Both the position numbers and the translations under genes were made by a program. Below are positions 48,700 to 59,939 of a stretch of 64,000 nucleotides of DNA, one piece after another. The notes under the pieces are model-generated. The model did not search any database and was not told the origin of the DNA. It worked only from the letters and a program-made list of their open reading frames with translations. This DNA comes from Rhyacichthys aspro (lineage: Eukaryota; Chordata; Actinopteri; Gobiiformes; Rhyacichthyidae), in contig CM072156.1 in assembly GCA_036850595.1 (NCBI GenBank), positions 7,433,441 to 7,497,440 on the forward strand, in the 5' to 3' direction. Within the stretch, counting starts at the first letter, position 1, and every line of letters starts with the position of its first letter.

Positions 48700-49330
48700 T
48701 CTAAATGGAGTCTCAGTGGAAGTCAGTCGTTTTAATGATGTCCTTCATGTGTATGTGTGAGTGCAGGAGCAGTCATTTGTATTTCCAGCTCGGCGTGTTG
48801 ATTATAGATATGCTACCGTATGTCGGTAATGATTGATTTATGAAGCCCTAAAGCCAAATCTACATGTATGGAGAGGGCTTTTGAAGGTGTTTATTTTAGA
48901 ATGTGATGTTTGTGAGTGACACCTTGGTTTGAGAGACAGGCATAAATGGCTCTTATGCCTGGGATGTGCTGAAAGATAGAAAGAAGGGTGAATAACTTAA
49001 GCCTTAAGCCGTATAGAAAAGAAAGAACGGCTGAATGAGGAGAAGACGAGTGGAAAATGTGCGCGCTGAAGCGTAAAATTAGCAATTACACTGGGTGTCA
49101 TCAGTAATGACTATTTCAGTCCACATATAGAGGGTTAATGTCCAACAGTCAGACTGTAATTCAGCCGTTACACCTGTGTTCAATCAGACGGTCAGTAGAG
49201 GCTGCGCTGGAGCCCAACCCGGCCCAAACACTCTGCCCACGCAGCTATCAGCCAAGATGGCCGCCATCTGCTGGGAAAGCTTTCAGAGGCAATTTATTTT
49301 TTAAGACCCATATGCTGACCTTGGTCATGA
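48700..49330. promoter_or_regulatory. Candidate conserved non-coding element ending at a CTCF site
   Basis: Repeat-free block with CpGs at 48792, 48827-48836, 49048-49075 and 49195-49240 and a homeodomain-like gtaatgattgattta near 48826-48840. It runs into the perfect CTCF core at 49261-49274. Confidence 0.38.
49261..49274 (-). promoter_or_regulatory. Perfect CTCF core match (minus orientation), overlapped by YY1 motifs
   Basis: The minus strand reads CCAGCAGATGGCGG, matching all 14 positions of CCASYAGRKGGCRS. The flanking caagatggccgccat also carries two opposed YY1-type cores. By my arithmetic a 14/14 match is expected about 0.03 times per 64 kb on both strands (uniform bases), and the window has two. 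Confidence 0.55.
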
Positions 49331-49639
49331 AAGAACAAATTTGTTTGAAATCCCATCTCAGGCTTATGCCTCAGTGTGTGAATGTGTGTTTACAGCTAAC
49401 AAGACTTTCAAACTGAAACAAGTGCAACAGCTGAGATACAGTAGATGTGGTAAAGACATTATATGCAGGACTTTCAGTGACAACAAAATGAATGCTCACT
49501 CAGTGGACATTGCTTGGTTATTTAGCAGATTTCATTTTCTATAAACTGCCTGTGTCCTTCTTAAGTGATACTTCAGCCTAAACAGCCGTTACCACTAATC
49601 ACAACAGACTCGTGAAGTGGTAAAGGCTTCCTTGTGCTA
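49331..49639. other. Non-coding stretch, nothing recognised
   Basis: AT-rich; nothing recognised. Confidence 0.5.
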
Positions 49640-50240
49640 CATTTGTCATTGGTATTAACTATACCATGGTGTTGGGGATTGGCGAGTGTTTGTCTAAAAA
49701 GTGAATCAATCTTGTCACATGAACGTAATTACAATTTGCATTGTCTTGTTGTGCATTGTTTATTTGTGCTGTGGCGATACTACTATTCCACAGGCTTTCT
49801 GGGAACTGACATCTTCATTTGCGCAAACCATCTTCGTTTCTGGCAAACCTGTCTACCGAAATAGTCCCGCTCATTTGCTTTGATTATTCCAGCGCTCTCA
49901 TAAAAAATAACCATCTGTCCTTGATTTCCAGAGGAAGCGCTTTTTAAAATCCCTGCGCTTTCATTCATCACCATGATGTCACATCTATCACCGCGGCGAT
50001 GGGAATACAAATGAGCTGGATGCGCGCTCAGTGGCCCGCTGTAAATAATTTACTGTTTTGTTTTATTGGAAACAGAGACACAACATTATTTTCTGCTAGG
50101 ACTCCCCTTGGCCAAGGTCTGCAGACACATTCATCCAGATCACTATTGAGGAACTTAATCCCAGTTCGGTGTGTCTTTATTATGCATTATCACAGTGAGC
50201 ACTGAAGAGGGCTCTCCCGAGGCTCGGCCACACACCAGAG
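49640..50240. promoter_or_regulatory. Strong candidate conserved element with POU octamer and SOX-type cores
   Basis: Repeat-free block with a perfect octamer ATTTGCAT at 49734-49741 overlapping a SOX-type cattgtc, then gcattgttta within 15 bases. CpGs persist around 49840-50030 (including ccgcgg). Overlapping frames occur on both strands without domains. POU and SOX factors often co-occupy developmental enhancers, though the exact spacing here is not a known composite. Confidence 0.42.
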
Positions 50241-50559
50241 TGCTGTTAGTGAAATGATATGACAACATACCCCTTAACACAAGAAAGAGAGAATAATCCA
50301 ATCAATAATCCTTCGCTAAATAAATCCACTTGATTGTCCATGATATAGTCCCATGTAGCCCTTGTCATTGTTATGATTTCCACAACTGTTAAAACTTTTC
50401 AAATATAATACTTCTGGATCCCAAATCTTCTACTGGCTACATATAAAACACCAAAAGGATGTGGTTCTACAGTGATGCAAAGGCAAACATCCAGTTTCAA
50501 TTCCCTCCATCTCCCTTCTTCACTCTACCCCCATAAGTCATTCATTTTATATTCTAGAT
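50241..50559. other. Non-coding stretch, nothing recognised
   Basis: AT-rich; nothing recognised. Confidence 0.5.
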
Positions 50560-50920
50560 GAATTTAAAAACACTCCTTGGCACAGCACGCATCCAGCCAT
50601 TTAAAGCGCAACTTTGACCGTTAATCCTGGTGCACCAGTTCACTGGCAGTGCTGATTATAAAAGCTTTAATTGCTGGCTTTAATTACCCCAGCATCGCCA
50701 ATGGAGTGACAGTTTTAGAACTCCCCACTTTCTGCACCTTTAAACTTGCCAGCGGGTCGTAATCCTGTTGGGAGGGTGACATAGTGGAATTGGCTAAAGC
50801 CACTTACTTTTCAATAGTGCACCGACCATCTAATCAAACCTTATGAACTAAAGCCCAACCCGGTCCGTGAGGCTGACTTTATGCAGCCAATAGGCACTAC
50901 ATTTTCTCAGAGCCTGCTGC
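50560..50920. promoter_or_regulatory. Candidate conserved element with tandem homeodomain-like motif
   Basis: The 9-mer gctttaatt occurs twice, at 50664-50672 and 50677-50685, a 13-base period, followed by taattacccc. The surrounding block is repeat-free and of even composition. Confidence 0.37.
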
Positions 50921-51728
50921 AGCTTCAAGACTTTCCAAACATACTAAAAGCTTTGACTCAGGGAGGTTTCTGCAAAAGTGTGAGAGTAATGGAGACCAGT
51001 CTTAAGAAAGCTTTTTAAAGGTCTCGACTGATTTATTTAACAACTTAATTTCTATAAATGGGTGGGTACATGCTGCTCATAATAATATTAATTTCTAGTT
51101 AGATTTTTTTTGCCCACCGTTATTGAAGTGCGAGCATACTAGCCATGAATGTCAAGGGGTTTGTTGACATGGGTCTGACTTTCCCAGTTATGAGCCCTCT
51201 CCTGGTTATGACCAAATTCAGAAGATGACATTTACATTCACACAAGGAACACGATTATTCACATCCCTGTATAAATGACAGATTCTAGTATCCCCACCAG
51301 ATGCTTAATACTGAATCATACACAAACAGCAGTGAGCTCAGTGCTATTAAATGCCAAATCTGCAGAAGAGACATAACTTATTCACAACATTACCACCAAT
51401 AGGAAAAGAAGGACAGAGGAATAGCCTATTAAACATGTCCTGACCTTTGACTGTGGTTATTTGTCACTGCAACAGCAAAGGAGAAGGAGAAATAAGTGGT
51501 AAGAAAACATTAAGAAGAGCATTATGTATGTTATTGAATGAAATGGGTCACTCATGCAATTTTTGCTTTATTTCTGCAGTTTATCAACAGCCAATAAAAT
51601 ATACAGCATCATTTCTGAAAATAGAATATGATGTTGGGATTGGCCTACTTGAAAAATGTGATCAAATCTACCACAAAATCTACTGAAATCCTTGTAAATG
51701 CACTTAATGTTGGTGAGATTTTACTTAC
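50921..51728. other. Non-coding stretch, nothing recognised
   Basis: AT-rich with short open frames; nothing recognised. Confidence 0.5.
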
Positions 51729-52022
51729 CATGTCTTTCCATGCATCCTGCACCATAGTGTTGGTCTTCTCTTGGGGCGCTCTGATCTCGTTCAGTGTGGT
51801 CTTGACTACACCACTGTCTCTCAGTAAAACCTCACTGCTGTACCTCCATTTCCTCTTCTTGTTTTTGGGCCCATTTCGCCAAGTGCTTCTGACATATCGC
51901 TCATTCCCTCTCTTGCCCAAAGCAGCCACTAGACCAGAACTATCCACCCGAAGAAAATCAATTTGTCTACCTCTGACTTGTGCTGCACATCCGTCACTTC
52001 CAGCCCTAGCCAGCTTGTTCAT
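51729..52022 (-). other. Open segment ending at a perfect donor; coding status uncertain
   Basis: Minus-strand frame of 98 codons, from an ATG at 52022 to the splice donor gtaagt (+ 51723-51728) in phase 0. It is charged and reads like protein (RSTWRNGPKNKKRKW stretch), and upstream has 'ggaagtgacgg', an ETS/CRE-like promoter phrase. Against it: its 3' half (about 51750-51830) contains 'gtagtcaagaccac', typical of a fish repeat, so it may be repeat-derived. No domain is recognised. An opposed 188-codon + frame (51628-52194) overlaps and looks spurious. Confidence 0.25.
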
Positions 52023-53039
52023 TTACAGAAATGGCTTGAGCTGGCCTCAAGCGTGTGGTACAAGCCACCACTGTCAGCAAGCTAACAACCACTTAACAAA
52101 GAAGGACAGAAGAAATCCTCATGTATCTGTAATTTATCCAGAATACAATATTTATGTGCCAGAGGAGAAAAATAAATCATATGAATCCCAATAAACATAG
52201 CATAGATACACAAGATTGGGTTGTAAATCCTTCACAGAAAGATCCTAAAAAGTAAACGGAGAAAATTGTTTGTGAATGAGGCCCTTTGTGCATTGGCTGC
52301 CGGTCTTTTTAAGCTGACCTTCTCAAACCTTCGACCTGATGAAGAGTTGTCGAGAGTCCACTAAATTTGATCTTGGCTATAGATCAGTACCAGATATTCC
52401 ACTCTAATTACATCTGCCATGAGTAAGGGTTTGTGAGTTTGCAGTTATTTTTAAAGAAAGTCTAATCGATGTAATGTAATATGGCTTTGCTGTTATTTGA
52501 GACATTGTTCTGCTCTGTAAGGTATCAACGTTGAACTAAAAAATTGGGGGGTGCATTTGTCCAAAAAGACACTATAGAGTTCCTAATAGCACAATAGCAA
52601 AGACATTTTAAGAGATTTTGTTTTGTTTTCAAAGAGATATTTCTTTATAATTTCAGGATTGCATCAAATAACTCTCTCTCTAGCTCTACACATCTGCTGT
52701 CTCTGTCAATTAGAAACTATAATGACCAAGAGCATTGTCTTCACAAACTGTGGCCTCACTGCAGAGCATTGTCTGCTGGTTGCTGTAGCAAACTGATAAC
52801 TAAAAATGATCAACAGCCGTTTTGGTTTGTGTTAGTGACTATAAAAATTACACTTAAAAGTTATCTCATTCATGGTGGGTTTCAATACACAAATGATGTC
52901 TTTGGTTTGCAAAAATGTAACACGGCAACAGTTTTCGTGGCACCACTTTTGATGCGACCAGCAAAGTGATGTTTAGATCATCAAATCCTAGTCAGAGCTT
53001 CATGCAGACTCAGATAATTTGGCAAAGGAGTGCAGTATT
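52023..53039. other. Non-coding stretch, nothing recognised
   Basis: AT-rich; nothing recognised. Confidence 0.5.
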
Positions 53040-53940
53040 AAAGCTATAAAAACGCAGATAAAATCCCATTTGACAAATGGAGCATGGCGGCGACAATGTG
53101 ACATTGGCATCGCCACAGTTAAGACGTCGTCTCACAGCTTAAGCCACGCTCTAAATATGAAGTCTTAACTAAATCTCTGTAGCTTATCTGATCGCAGACA
53201 CTTGAGGGAAAAGTGCTGCGGCGAGGAGTTTTCATCCCCACTGGCACTGATGTGTTTGGGGCCACCTTCACTGCTGACACGAACACTGGCACTTTTCTAT
53301 CTTTTCTCCTCTTTCATTCACTCCCCACACTTCTTACCATCTCGCCATCCATATTATCATGGTCTGCTGCCCCCCATCTCCCCTGAGGATTAGCAGGCTA
53401 AACGCAGGGAGAGGCTCAGGAGCATACAGGAGCCGGTTCCCCCTTTGGATCGTAATTCTGTCAGCGACTGAAGGCAGTATCTCCGAGCTCCTACTGGGCA
53501 AGCGGGAGTTCTGAGGCACCACATCAGGAAGAGTGACCTCAAAGTGACATTAAAATGACCTTCAGTGGGACTTAGCGTTTAAGCGCGCATGCTGGAACAG
53601 GACGATAAGGCTTCAGATTAACAGTCGAGGCTCGATGTGATACAAGAGATTAAGGAAGACTTCACGCGGGAGATGGAGAGGTTGGTGGGCAGTTTGCATG
53701 TGATTTACTCAGGATTACATAAGATTCTATTTGTCATAGGCTACTTTTGCAGGGCAGGTGAAGAGCAAGGGGAAAGAAAGACGATTTAATCAGCTTAATG
53801 CAAAAACACCATTAAGGCTTTCCATCACACGTTGGGTTTATTTTTGCCTCATTAGCAGTGCACGGAAGTTCATCAAAATTAGGCTTTATTGGAGGTCAGA
53901 CAAAACAAGACTAATGAGGGAGAATATAAACTTTATATAA
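53040..53940. promoter_or_regulatory. Candidate conserved non-coding cluster
   Basis: Even-composition stretch with retained CpGs (53080-53150, 53195-53225, 53460-53600) and, in 53680-53940, AT-rich factor-like motifs (tttgcatg, aatcagcttaatg, ctcattagc, actaatgag). A minus-strand 45-base segment at 53338-53382 lies between an acceptor with a good branch-like tgctaat and a gtaaga donor; it is discussed among the findings. Confidence 0.38.
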
Positions 53941-54260
53941 ACCACATATATCTTTTTTATACTTAGCTATGGATCATATTTTGTTCTCCAGGACTTTAAA
54001 ACATGAATGTGGCCTGTGTGGAACCTTCCTGTCCTTCGTCATTAAAATACAAGCCAAGCCAGCAGCATAATCAATACTATTAAAGAAAAAAATGATGTCA
54101 TGGCTAGCTCCCATTGGGCTCTGGTGAATTGTAATCTGTAGATATTGGACTCTGTGAGGCACACATCTAATAACATTAGAAAATAAAAAGGGCAGATGAT
54201 TTGAAAACAAATATCATTGGATTCAGAGGATTTTACTGGGGAATAAAAATGGCTTATGAT

Positions 54261-54280
54261 AAATAAATAAATAAATAAAA
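54261..54280 (+). repeat. (AAAT)n microsatellite
   Basis: About five uninterrupted AAAT units. Confidence 0.95.
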
Positions 54281-54647
54281 GAGAGTAACTTTTAATGCCA
54301 AGAAAGCCTCGGCATCTAGAGTCAAGATGTCACAACTAATGTCCATAGAGTTTTCTAAAACATAAAATTGTTCCACTGTTAAATTCTCAAAAACACAATT
54401 CAATAAATAAGAAATCACCATAAATTAAAGTAACAATACTAATATATATCCTAATACTAATGTTTCCAAACAGCAGTTCAGTGTTTTGTTAACATCCAAG
54501 ACATTAGCAGTCCTTCTCTCACACTTGGCACTGAAGTAACTCTTTATATTCATTTATTAAGCACACAAAACAGAACTGGGAATAGTGCCTGATTTAATTG
54601 GAAGACGTCACAGCAGCATATAATTACAAGAGCTGAACAAAGAGGTG

Positions 54648-54670
54648 AATATTATAAATATTATAATATT
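54648..54670. repeat. Perfect 9-bp inverted repeat, 5-base loop
   Basis: aatattata pairs with tataatatt across aatat. AT-only, so plausibly chance in AT-rich DNA. Confidence 0.85.
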
Positions 54671-55479
54671 GCAAAGCCTGGCAAAACTGAGGGTAGATTT
54701 ACACCAGAAGCAATACAAGTGACTAAAGTGACTGGTGGACATTCATTTCAACTGAACACTCAAGCCAATCTTAATCTTATGAAAATTAGATGTGACATCA
54801 CTGAAGCGACAGCCAATTGGAGAGAAACATTTTATGATCTTCCAAATAATAGATCCAAGCAAAAACTTAAAGTCTTGAACAACCCGACCCCTGCCACCTG
54901 CCTTTGTAATATGAATATTGGATTTGTATCTAATGAAAATATGGCTAGTAACAGTAACAGTTCTTCTCTTTAGCCTCATTGATGTTCACTCTTTGTTGCA
55001 GGAAACAGCTTCTTACCTTGTCCTAAAATGTGCGAAGCTGGAATGGGTTTGTAAAGTGGTTCTTTTTTTATACCGCAACCGCTCAGTGTTACAAAATCAA
55101 TGATGTATTGCATGTTCGATAAATGTATGGATGTAAATGCACATATTTTGCCCCATGTGTATACAATCCTTGCTGTTGGACTAGAAACAAGCCCCCCTTT
55201 TTACAGACACAGCAAGAAGAGGAGGCCTAATTAATTTGAATTATTGGCAGGTTATCTGCTTAACCTTGGGAGAGTCAAATAACCAAGAAGTTTAAACTTG
55301 ACAGTGCCAGTATTTTACTATTGCATTGTACTCTCTGCAGTGTCTCCTGTGTCGGCAACAGCCTTTAATAAAGTAGTGGGGAAAAAATACACATTTGGCA
55401 GATATGTGTAAAATCTATAGTGTTTGAAAAAATGGAAACGATTGTATATCTCCTGAAACCATGAGTTTAATGTGTTTCT

Positions 55480-55800
55480 TTGTGGCATTGCTCACAAGCG
55501 AAGCCACTGGGCAACAGTAAACGCTTCTCATTAAAGATTGTTCCTTTTCACGTTCCATTTGTCTTGTGTCGCTGTCGCCAAGCTGAAAACATGCCCGATG
55601 GAGTTCTCATCACTCACAACCTCGCTGTGGCACGACTGGCAAAATGGCAGCTTTTTCAAGGGCACTCGGCAACAAAACATTTTTATACCATGTTTTCCAG
55701 CGCGGACACAAAGCAGCGCCTCTTCACCTGTCAACATGATTATTCAAGACCAGCTTTTCTTGGGCGTTGCAGAGCCGTAGTCTTACTTTCCCACATGAAG
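55480..55800. promoter_or_regulatory. Strong candidate conserved non-coding element
   Basis: Even-composition, CpG-retaining, repeat-free block with open frames on both strands (169 codons + at 55480-55989, 80 codons + in a second frame, 68 codons -). Such low stop density in three frames is typical of constrained non-coding DNA, not a protein gene. No domain or splice pair was found. Confidence 0.4.
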
Positions 55801-57057
55801 CTCTGGGAAGTCTTGAGGTGCAGGACAAAGGAGGTCTACACTTGGCAATGGATTACCTCATTTCTTTGGTTCCTCGAGTGGCTGGCCATTCTGTCTCCGA
55901 ACTCTTATAAACAAGGAGAGAAAGGAAGGAAGGAAAAGAGGAGCTGTTTGAAAGAGCAAGAGCAAATTTTGAAGTGGCTGGTAAATTAAAGGTATGTGGA
56001 TGAATGTGTATATGCAAAGAGAGAGTGGACGATGTTTAGTATTCAGCCATGTTTATATGATCAGGCCAAGTAGGGCAATTAGTCCAGATGGAGAATGAAG
56101 TGCTGGTCTAAGCACAAGACAACAGATTCACACAGGAACCAGGCTCACCCCACGTGAACCTACTGCCAGCGACTTCACAATTTAAATGAGTTTGAATATA
56201 TTTGTATGCTGAAACATCCACACAGTCTGAAGAGTTGGAAAAATTTACTTTCATTAAGAGATGAAAATATTCAGAAGCACTCTATAACAGATAGTAAATG
56301 TTAATAGAAAGATGAAGGTCAATATTATAAAAAACAGACCCTATCTTACCCTTCTCCGATATAATTTATTATAATGAATGAATGGTCAACACATAACTGC
56401 TTAAGTAGATGACTGCATTCAAGTTTTAAGATACAAAGCTAACTTGTGTGTGTTTTGGTGCAAATATTGATTCCTAAATTATGGCATGTGATACTTCCAC
56501 AATTTTATTTTCTCACACTTAGTCTCTGACAGTGTCTAATATGGCTGTCTGAAGCCTGTCCAGGTTACTATGGACATGAGACAGTACAACCAGCACAACA
56601 CTTAAGGACACCCATTCACTCTCACATTCATTCACAAATTTTACATTCACATTCACCTATATGCATGTCTTTAAAAGGATGAATGAAGCCGGACAGAACT
56701 CACAGGGAAGACATGAAGAGTCCAAGGCTGTGGGGATCAGACCCACCATCTTCAGTTTTTTAAGCATTCTCTTTAAAGGTTGATTATCAGTTATTTTACG
56801 AAGACCCAGTCAGAGTCCAGTCCAGAATTGAGTCTCTTTGTCTCCCCCTTGTCTCTCTGTGTTCGTCTGTGGAAGTGTCTGGGAGTGGCTCCTGCTCCTG
56901 AGCTGACCATCACACCAGAAACACATCCAGTAATCAGCTGCTGCAGTGTAGGAGCCTGATCTTTTCTCTATAATTCTGCCAGATTTTCAGTCTCCTTTCA
57001 TGGTCAAGACACCTTCACGCTTTCTTCAGAAGATATTTTTCCATTTAACCTTTTCAT
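55801..57057. other. Non-coding stretch, nothing recognised
   Basis: A purine-rich tract (gagaaaggaaggaaggaaaa, about 55917-55936) is the only visible oddity. Confidence 0.5.
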
Positions 57058-57354
57058 TCAATGTCCTGATTTTTCTATTTCCTGTTCCAGTGTCCTGTGC
57101 CTGTCAGCCATATTATAATGTTTGTAATATTTACCTCTTTGTCCCACCTGCTCCAGTCCCACCTTAACTCTGAACAAATTGTCTGAAACCTGGTCTAAGT
57201 CTGCTTTTGGGTCCTTTCCCGTGTTGAGTCCTGACAGACAGCTGTGTAGATTGTTTTCCAAAGCAGACCACTCACTCAGGCCCAAGGTGACCCCAGAATA
57301 GCACAGTGCATTTTTTGGGGATGCTTTAGACCCCTTTAGGTAATGGAAACGCAC
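57058..57354 (-). other. 98-codon open frame, possibly repeat-derived
   Basis: Minus-strand frame whose central part (NLHSCLSGLNTGKDPKADLDQVSDNL... ) is charged and helix-like, more protein-like than its neighbours. It begins in 'ttccattacctaaagg', a phrase that resembles fish dispersed repeats and is echoed near 36310. A weak gtaaat donor lies at + 57127-57132. It could be the remains of a mobile-element ORF, a retropseudogene or chance. Confidence 0.25.
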
Positions 57355-58099
57355 CCTAAAACTCCAGTGGAAACAAGGCTTAGATGTGATACTGCATCCT
57401 CAGGCCTGCTGTCATTTCCAACAGTGGTCACTCCAACACAAGTCCAATCAAATTTTTGTTAAAAAAAAAAAAAAAAAAGTGGAAGACTTATTTTGGCATG
57501 TAATTAAAACAAGTCCTACCTTGATCAACCTCTTTGTTTTATTGTCCTCTTTATTGTAATTTAATAAAGTTGGCAAATCAAACAGTCTTTTTAGGCTTTA
57601 CTGGAAAAAAATGAAAAATGCAACACATATCTTTAGGAGTGTGAAACCCATGTAGAGAAAATATGATGAAATCTAGTGAGATAAAAAAAAAAAAAAAGCC
57701 AACTGTGGCAATATATCACCTCATCAAACTGCCGCAAAGCATCAAGTGTCTCAAACCATACATGAATTGGAAAAAACAAGCAATGTCTCACTATAGTCTC
57801 ACCACAAGCATGAAAAGAGAGAAAATCACTTTGCAGGCAGCGTGACGCTCCAGACTGTGGACTTTGTGACTTAACCTTGAGACATTACATAACTTCATCT
57901 GTCATCTCATGTGGGCTTTGTTTTCTTTAACCTGGAAACAGATAAACAACAGAATATACTAACCAAAAAAGTCATAGTAGTACAAACCAACAGAATACAA
58001 CAGCTATAAGCATTACCACCATTACAGTACATTCAGTACATTCATTCTGAAAAGTATTTAATTCATTGTGTTTGTGCGTGCATTATCGCTCTATTAATT
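57355..58099. other. AT-rich stretch with poly-A tracts
   Basis: A18 at 57461-57478 and A15 at 57683-57697 (+ strand) could be tails of eroded retroelements or simple slippage. No body is recognisable upstream of either. Confidence 0.5.
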
Positions 58100-58720
58100 G
58101 AGCTACTACAAACTTTTCAATGCCAGGAGTTTGTGCCATGTTATCCCGAATTGTTTTTTTATGCCTCTGTAAACATTGCATATTTATGAACGTCTCCTGT
58201 TACCCCTGTGTACTTTCCGCGAGCAACCCCCCACCCACCCCTCCGCCTCCTGTTGGTGCACGTTCTTCAGAAGCTCACTCAGCCCGGGTCCATCTCCGGT
58301 GACATCTGCCATCATCAGTGCATGACTGTGAAGAAATGTGTTCGAATCCACGGGGCACTGTACTGAACGCCCCCATTGATCTACATTTGCCTGACACTGT
58401 GACTGACGGAGCCGATCAGCCTATCACGGCCCCGGAGACGGACACACACTCATTTACAGGTGAGACGGGGCGGGATAGCTTTGACTGATTGACGGACTGT
58501 CAGCGAAGCACCGGGGCATCACAAAGCCCTCTCCTCTGGTGTATGAATGTGTATGAGTGCGTGTCAGTGGGTGTGTGTGTGTGTGTGTGGGCAAAGGCAC
58601 GGGTGGTCAGCTTTATACAAATTACCCAGCGCACCTTGAGTGTGCTGACAGGTAGGAGTCAGGCTGTCAGTGTGGCCCCTCCTACATCTTCAGAGCTCGG
58701 CAGAATTAAATAACCTATCA
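58100..58720. promoter_or_regulatory. CpG-retaining candidate regulatory block with (GT)n
   Basis: Block of even to high GC with CpGs at 58220-58300, 58343-58370 and 58407-58515, and a donor-like acag|gtgaga with its exon end at about 58459. A (GT)n run of 19 bases lies at 58571-58589. No exon or repeat family was recognised. Confidence 0.33.
58571..58589 (+). repeat. (GT)n microsatellite
   Basis: Nine GT units plus G. Confidence 0.93.
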
Positions 58721-59939
58721 GCGAACTGACAGGAGGCTGCCAGGCCACAATCATATACACTCTCCTCAGACACAGATATATGGCTATACCCACATCCACT
58801 GGCCCATGGGTATCCTTCTCTATGTATTTGGACTCTCGCTTTTCTCACTGCACAGTCCATTGATGCTTTTGAAAACAAGAATGAGACCTGTTCTGTCCGC
58901 TAACAGATGTAGCTACTTTTTCTATGCTATGATAATTACATGGCATACCAACTATTAGATGATGAGCATTTTTTATGACCTACATCAACCTGCCATTATC
59001 CAAACAGGACAAAAGAGGACACTGGCTCAAACTCTACTGGAAAATAACAAGAATGAAAATGTACTTTGTTAGAGTTATACACATTTACTAAAATAGCCAC
59101 GTCAAGGCTTTCTGGCATAACACTAATAGTGCTGCAAACAGTTTAACCACATATGCAATTCCTAAAAAAAGTCCTAGTTTTGTGCCTGCACTGTGTCAAA
59201 GCAGAATAGTCCACGGTTCCTTTATTTACTCTGTTCAGATCGACTTTTTCCAACCGCCTGAATGTTCACGAGGTGGATGGGTTCATTGCCAATTTGCTCA
59301 GCCAAATTATCTGTGGTCACTACCAAATATAACCATGTTGATTATTTTTTTCCCTTAAGAATTAAAATGATAAAATTGTCCACTGTCATGCAATAAATAA
59401 TAAAGTACAGTCCTAATATAGTTATGTCGGTACAACACATGTACTTTATATTTCAATGTGCATTTTAGACACATATTTTTAGCAAACATAAATGTGTTTC
59501 CTCTTCTCTGGACTTTGGGGTCACGAACATGAAGTTAAACCAGCTCTTTCTACTTGGTTCTATGGAGCTCCAAAGGTCCATTTTACCAAGATATACAAAC
59601 TAAAAGACTGTAATTTAGATGCAATAATATACTCTGGACGTTGAAGTTTTGACTGATGTGTTCCATTGTGTTCAATAAGCTACAACATTTCACACAAGGC
59701 ACACCAGCAGTAGTTGCTTTTATAAGGTAGACACGGTCATTTGGCACAGTGTTTGGTGATGAAAGCTGGCCCCAAACTAAATGATATCAAATAACCTGCA
59801 TCAGGAGGAGGTTTGAACCTACAGACATCGATACATATGTAAATTATAGCAGAATTTGAATACTTTTACTCTAAAATGTCAAGAGTTGGATGTGAACCAC
59901 TCATTTGTGCTGCTAAAGCCTCACACACTGTATTCTGTT
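58721..59939. other. Non-coding stretch, nothing recognised
   Basis: AT-rich. A tRNA-like phrase on the minus strand at 59870-59930 was judged too weak to call. Confidence 0.5.

Larger units (their letters stand above)
53941..55479. other. AT-rich non-coding stretch
   Basis: Contains an (AAAT)n run (54261-54280) and a palindrome at 54648-54670. A + acceptor-like tract (ctctttgttgcag at about 54989-55001) has no matching donor. Nothing else recognised. Confidence 0.5.

Noticed and set aside
51628..52194. 188-codon + strand open frame, the longest in the window
   Set aside because: It overlaps an opposed frame that reads more like protein, has no domain and is hydrophobic mainly because it is antisense to a charged frame.
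54648..54670. AT-only palindrome as a replication or cruciform signal
   Set aside because: Such palindromes arise readily in AT-rich DNA and nothing around it supports a function.
54989..55040. + strand acceptor-like tract followed by an open segment
   Set aside because: No matching donor; the opposite strand has a donor-like sequence at the same place, so both look like chance.
55480..55989. 169-codon + strand open frame
   Set aside because: Three frames are open over the same DNA; no domain, no splice pair. The block fits constrained non-coding DNA.
58335..58352. tRNA B-box-like gttcgaatcc
   Set aside because: No A box or cloverleaf around it and no SINE body.
59870..59930. Minus-strand ttagcagcacaaatg phrase like the miR-15/16 start
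   Set aside because: Only about the first 10 bases agree, and no hairpin partner is visible; it may be a worn tRNA-like SINE.
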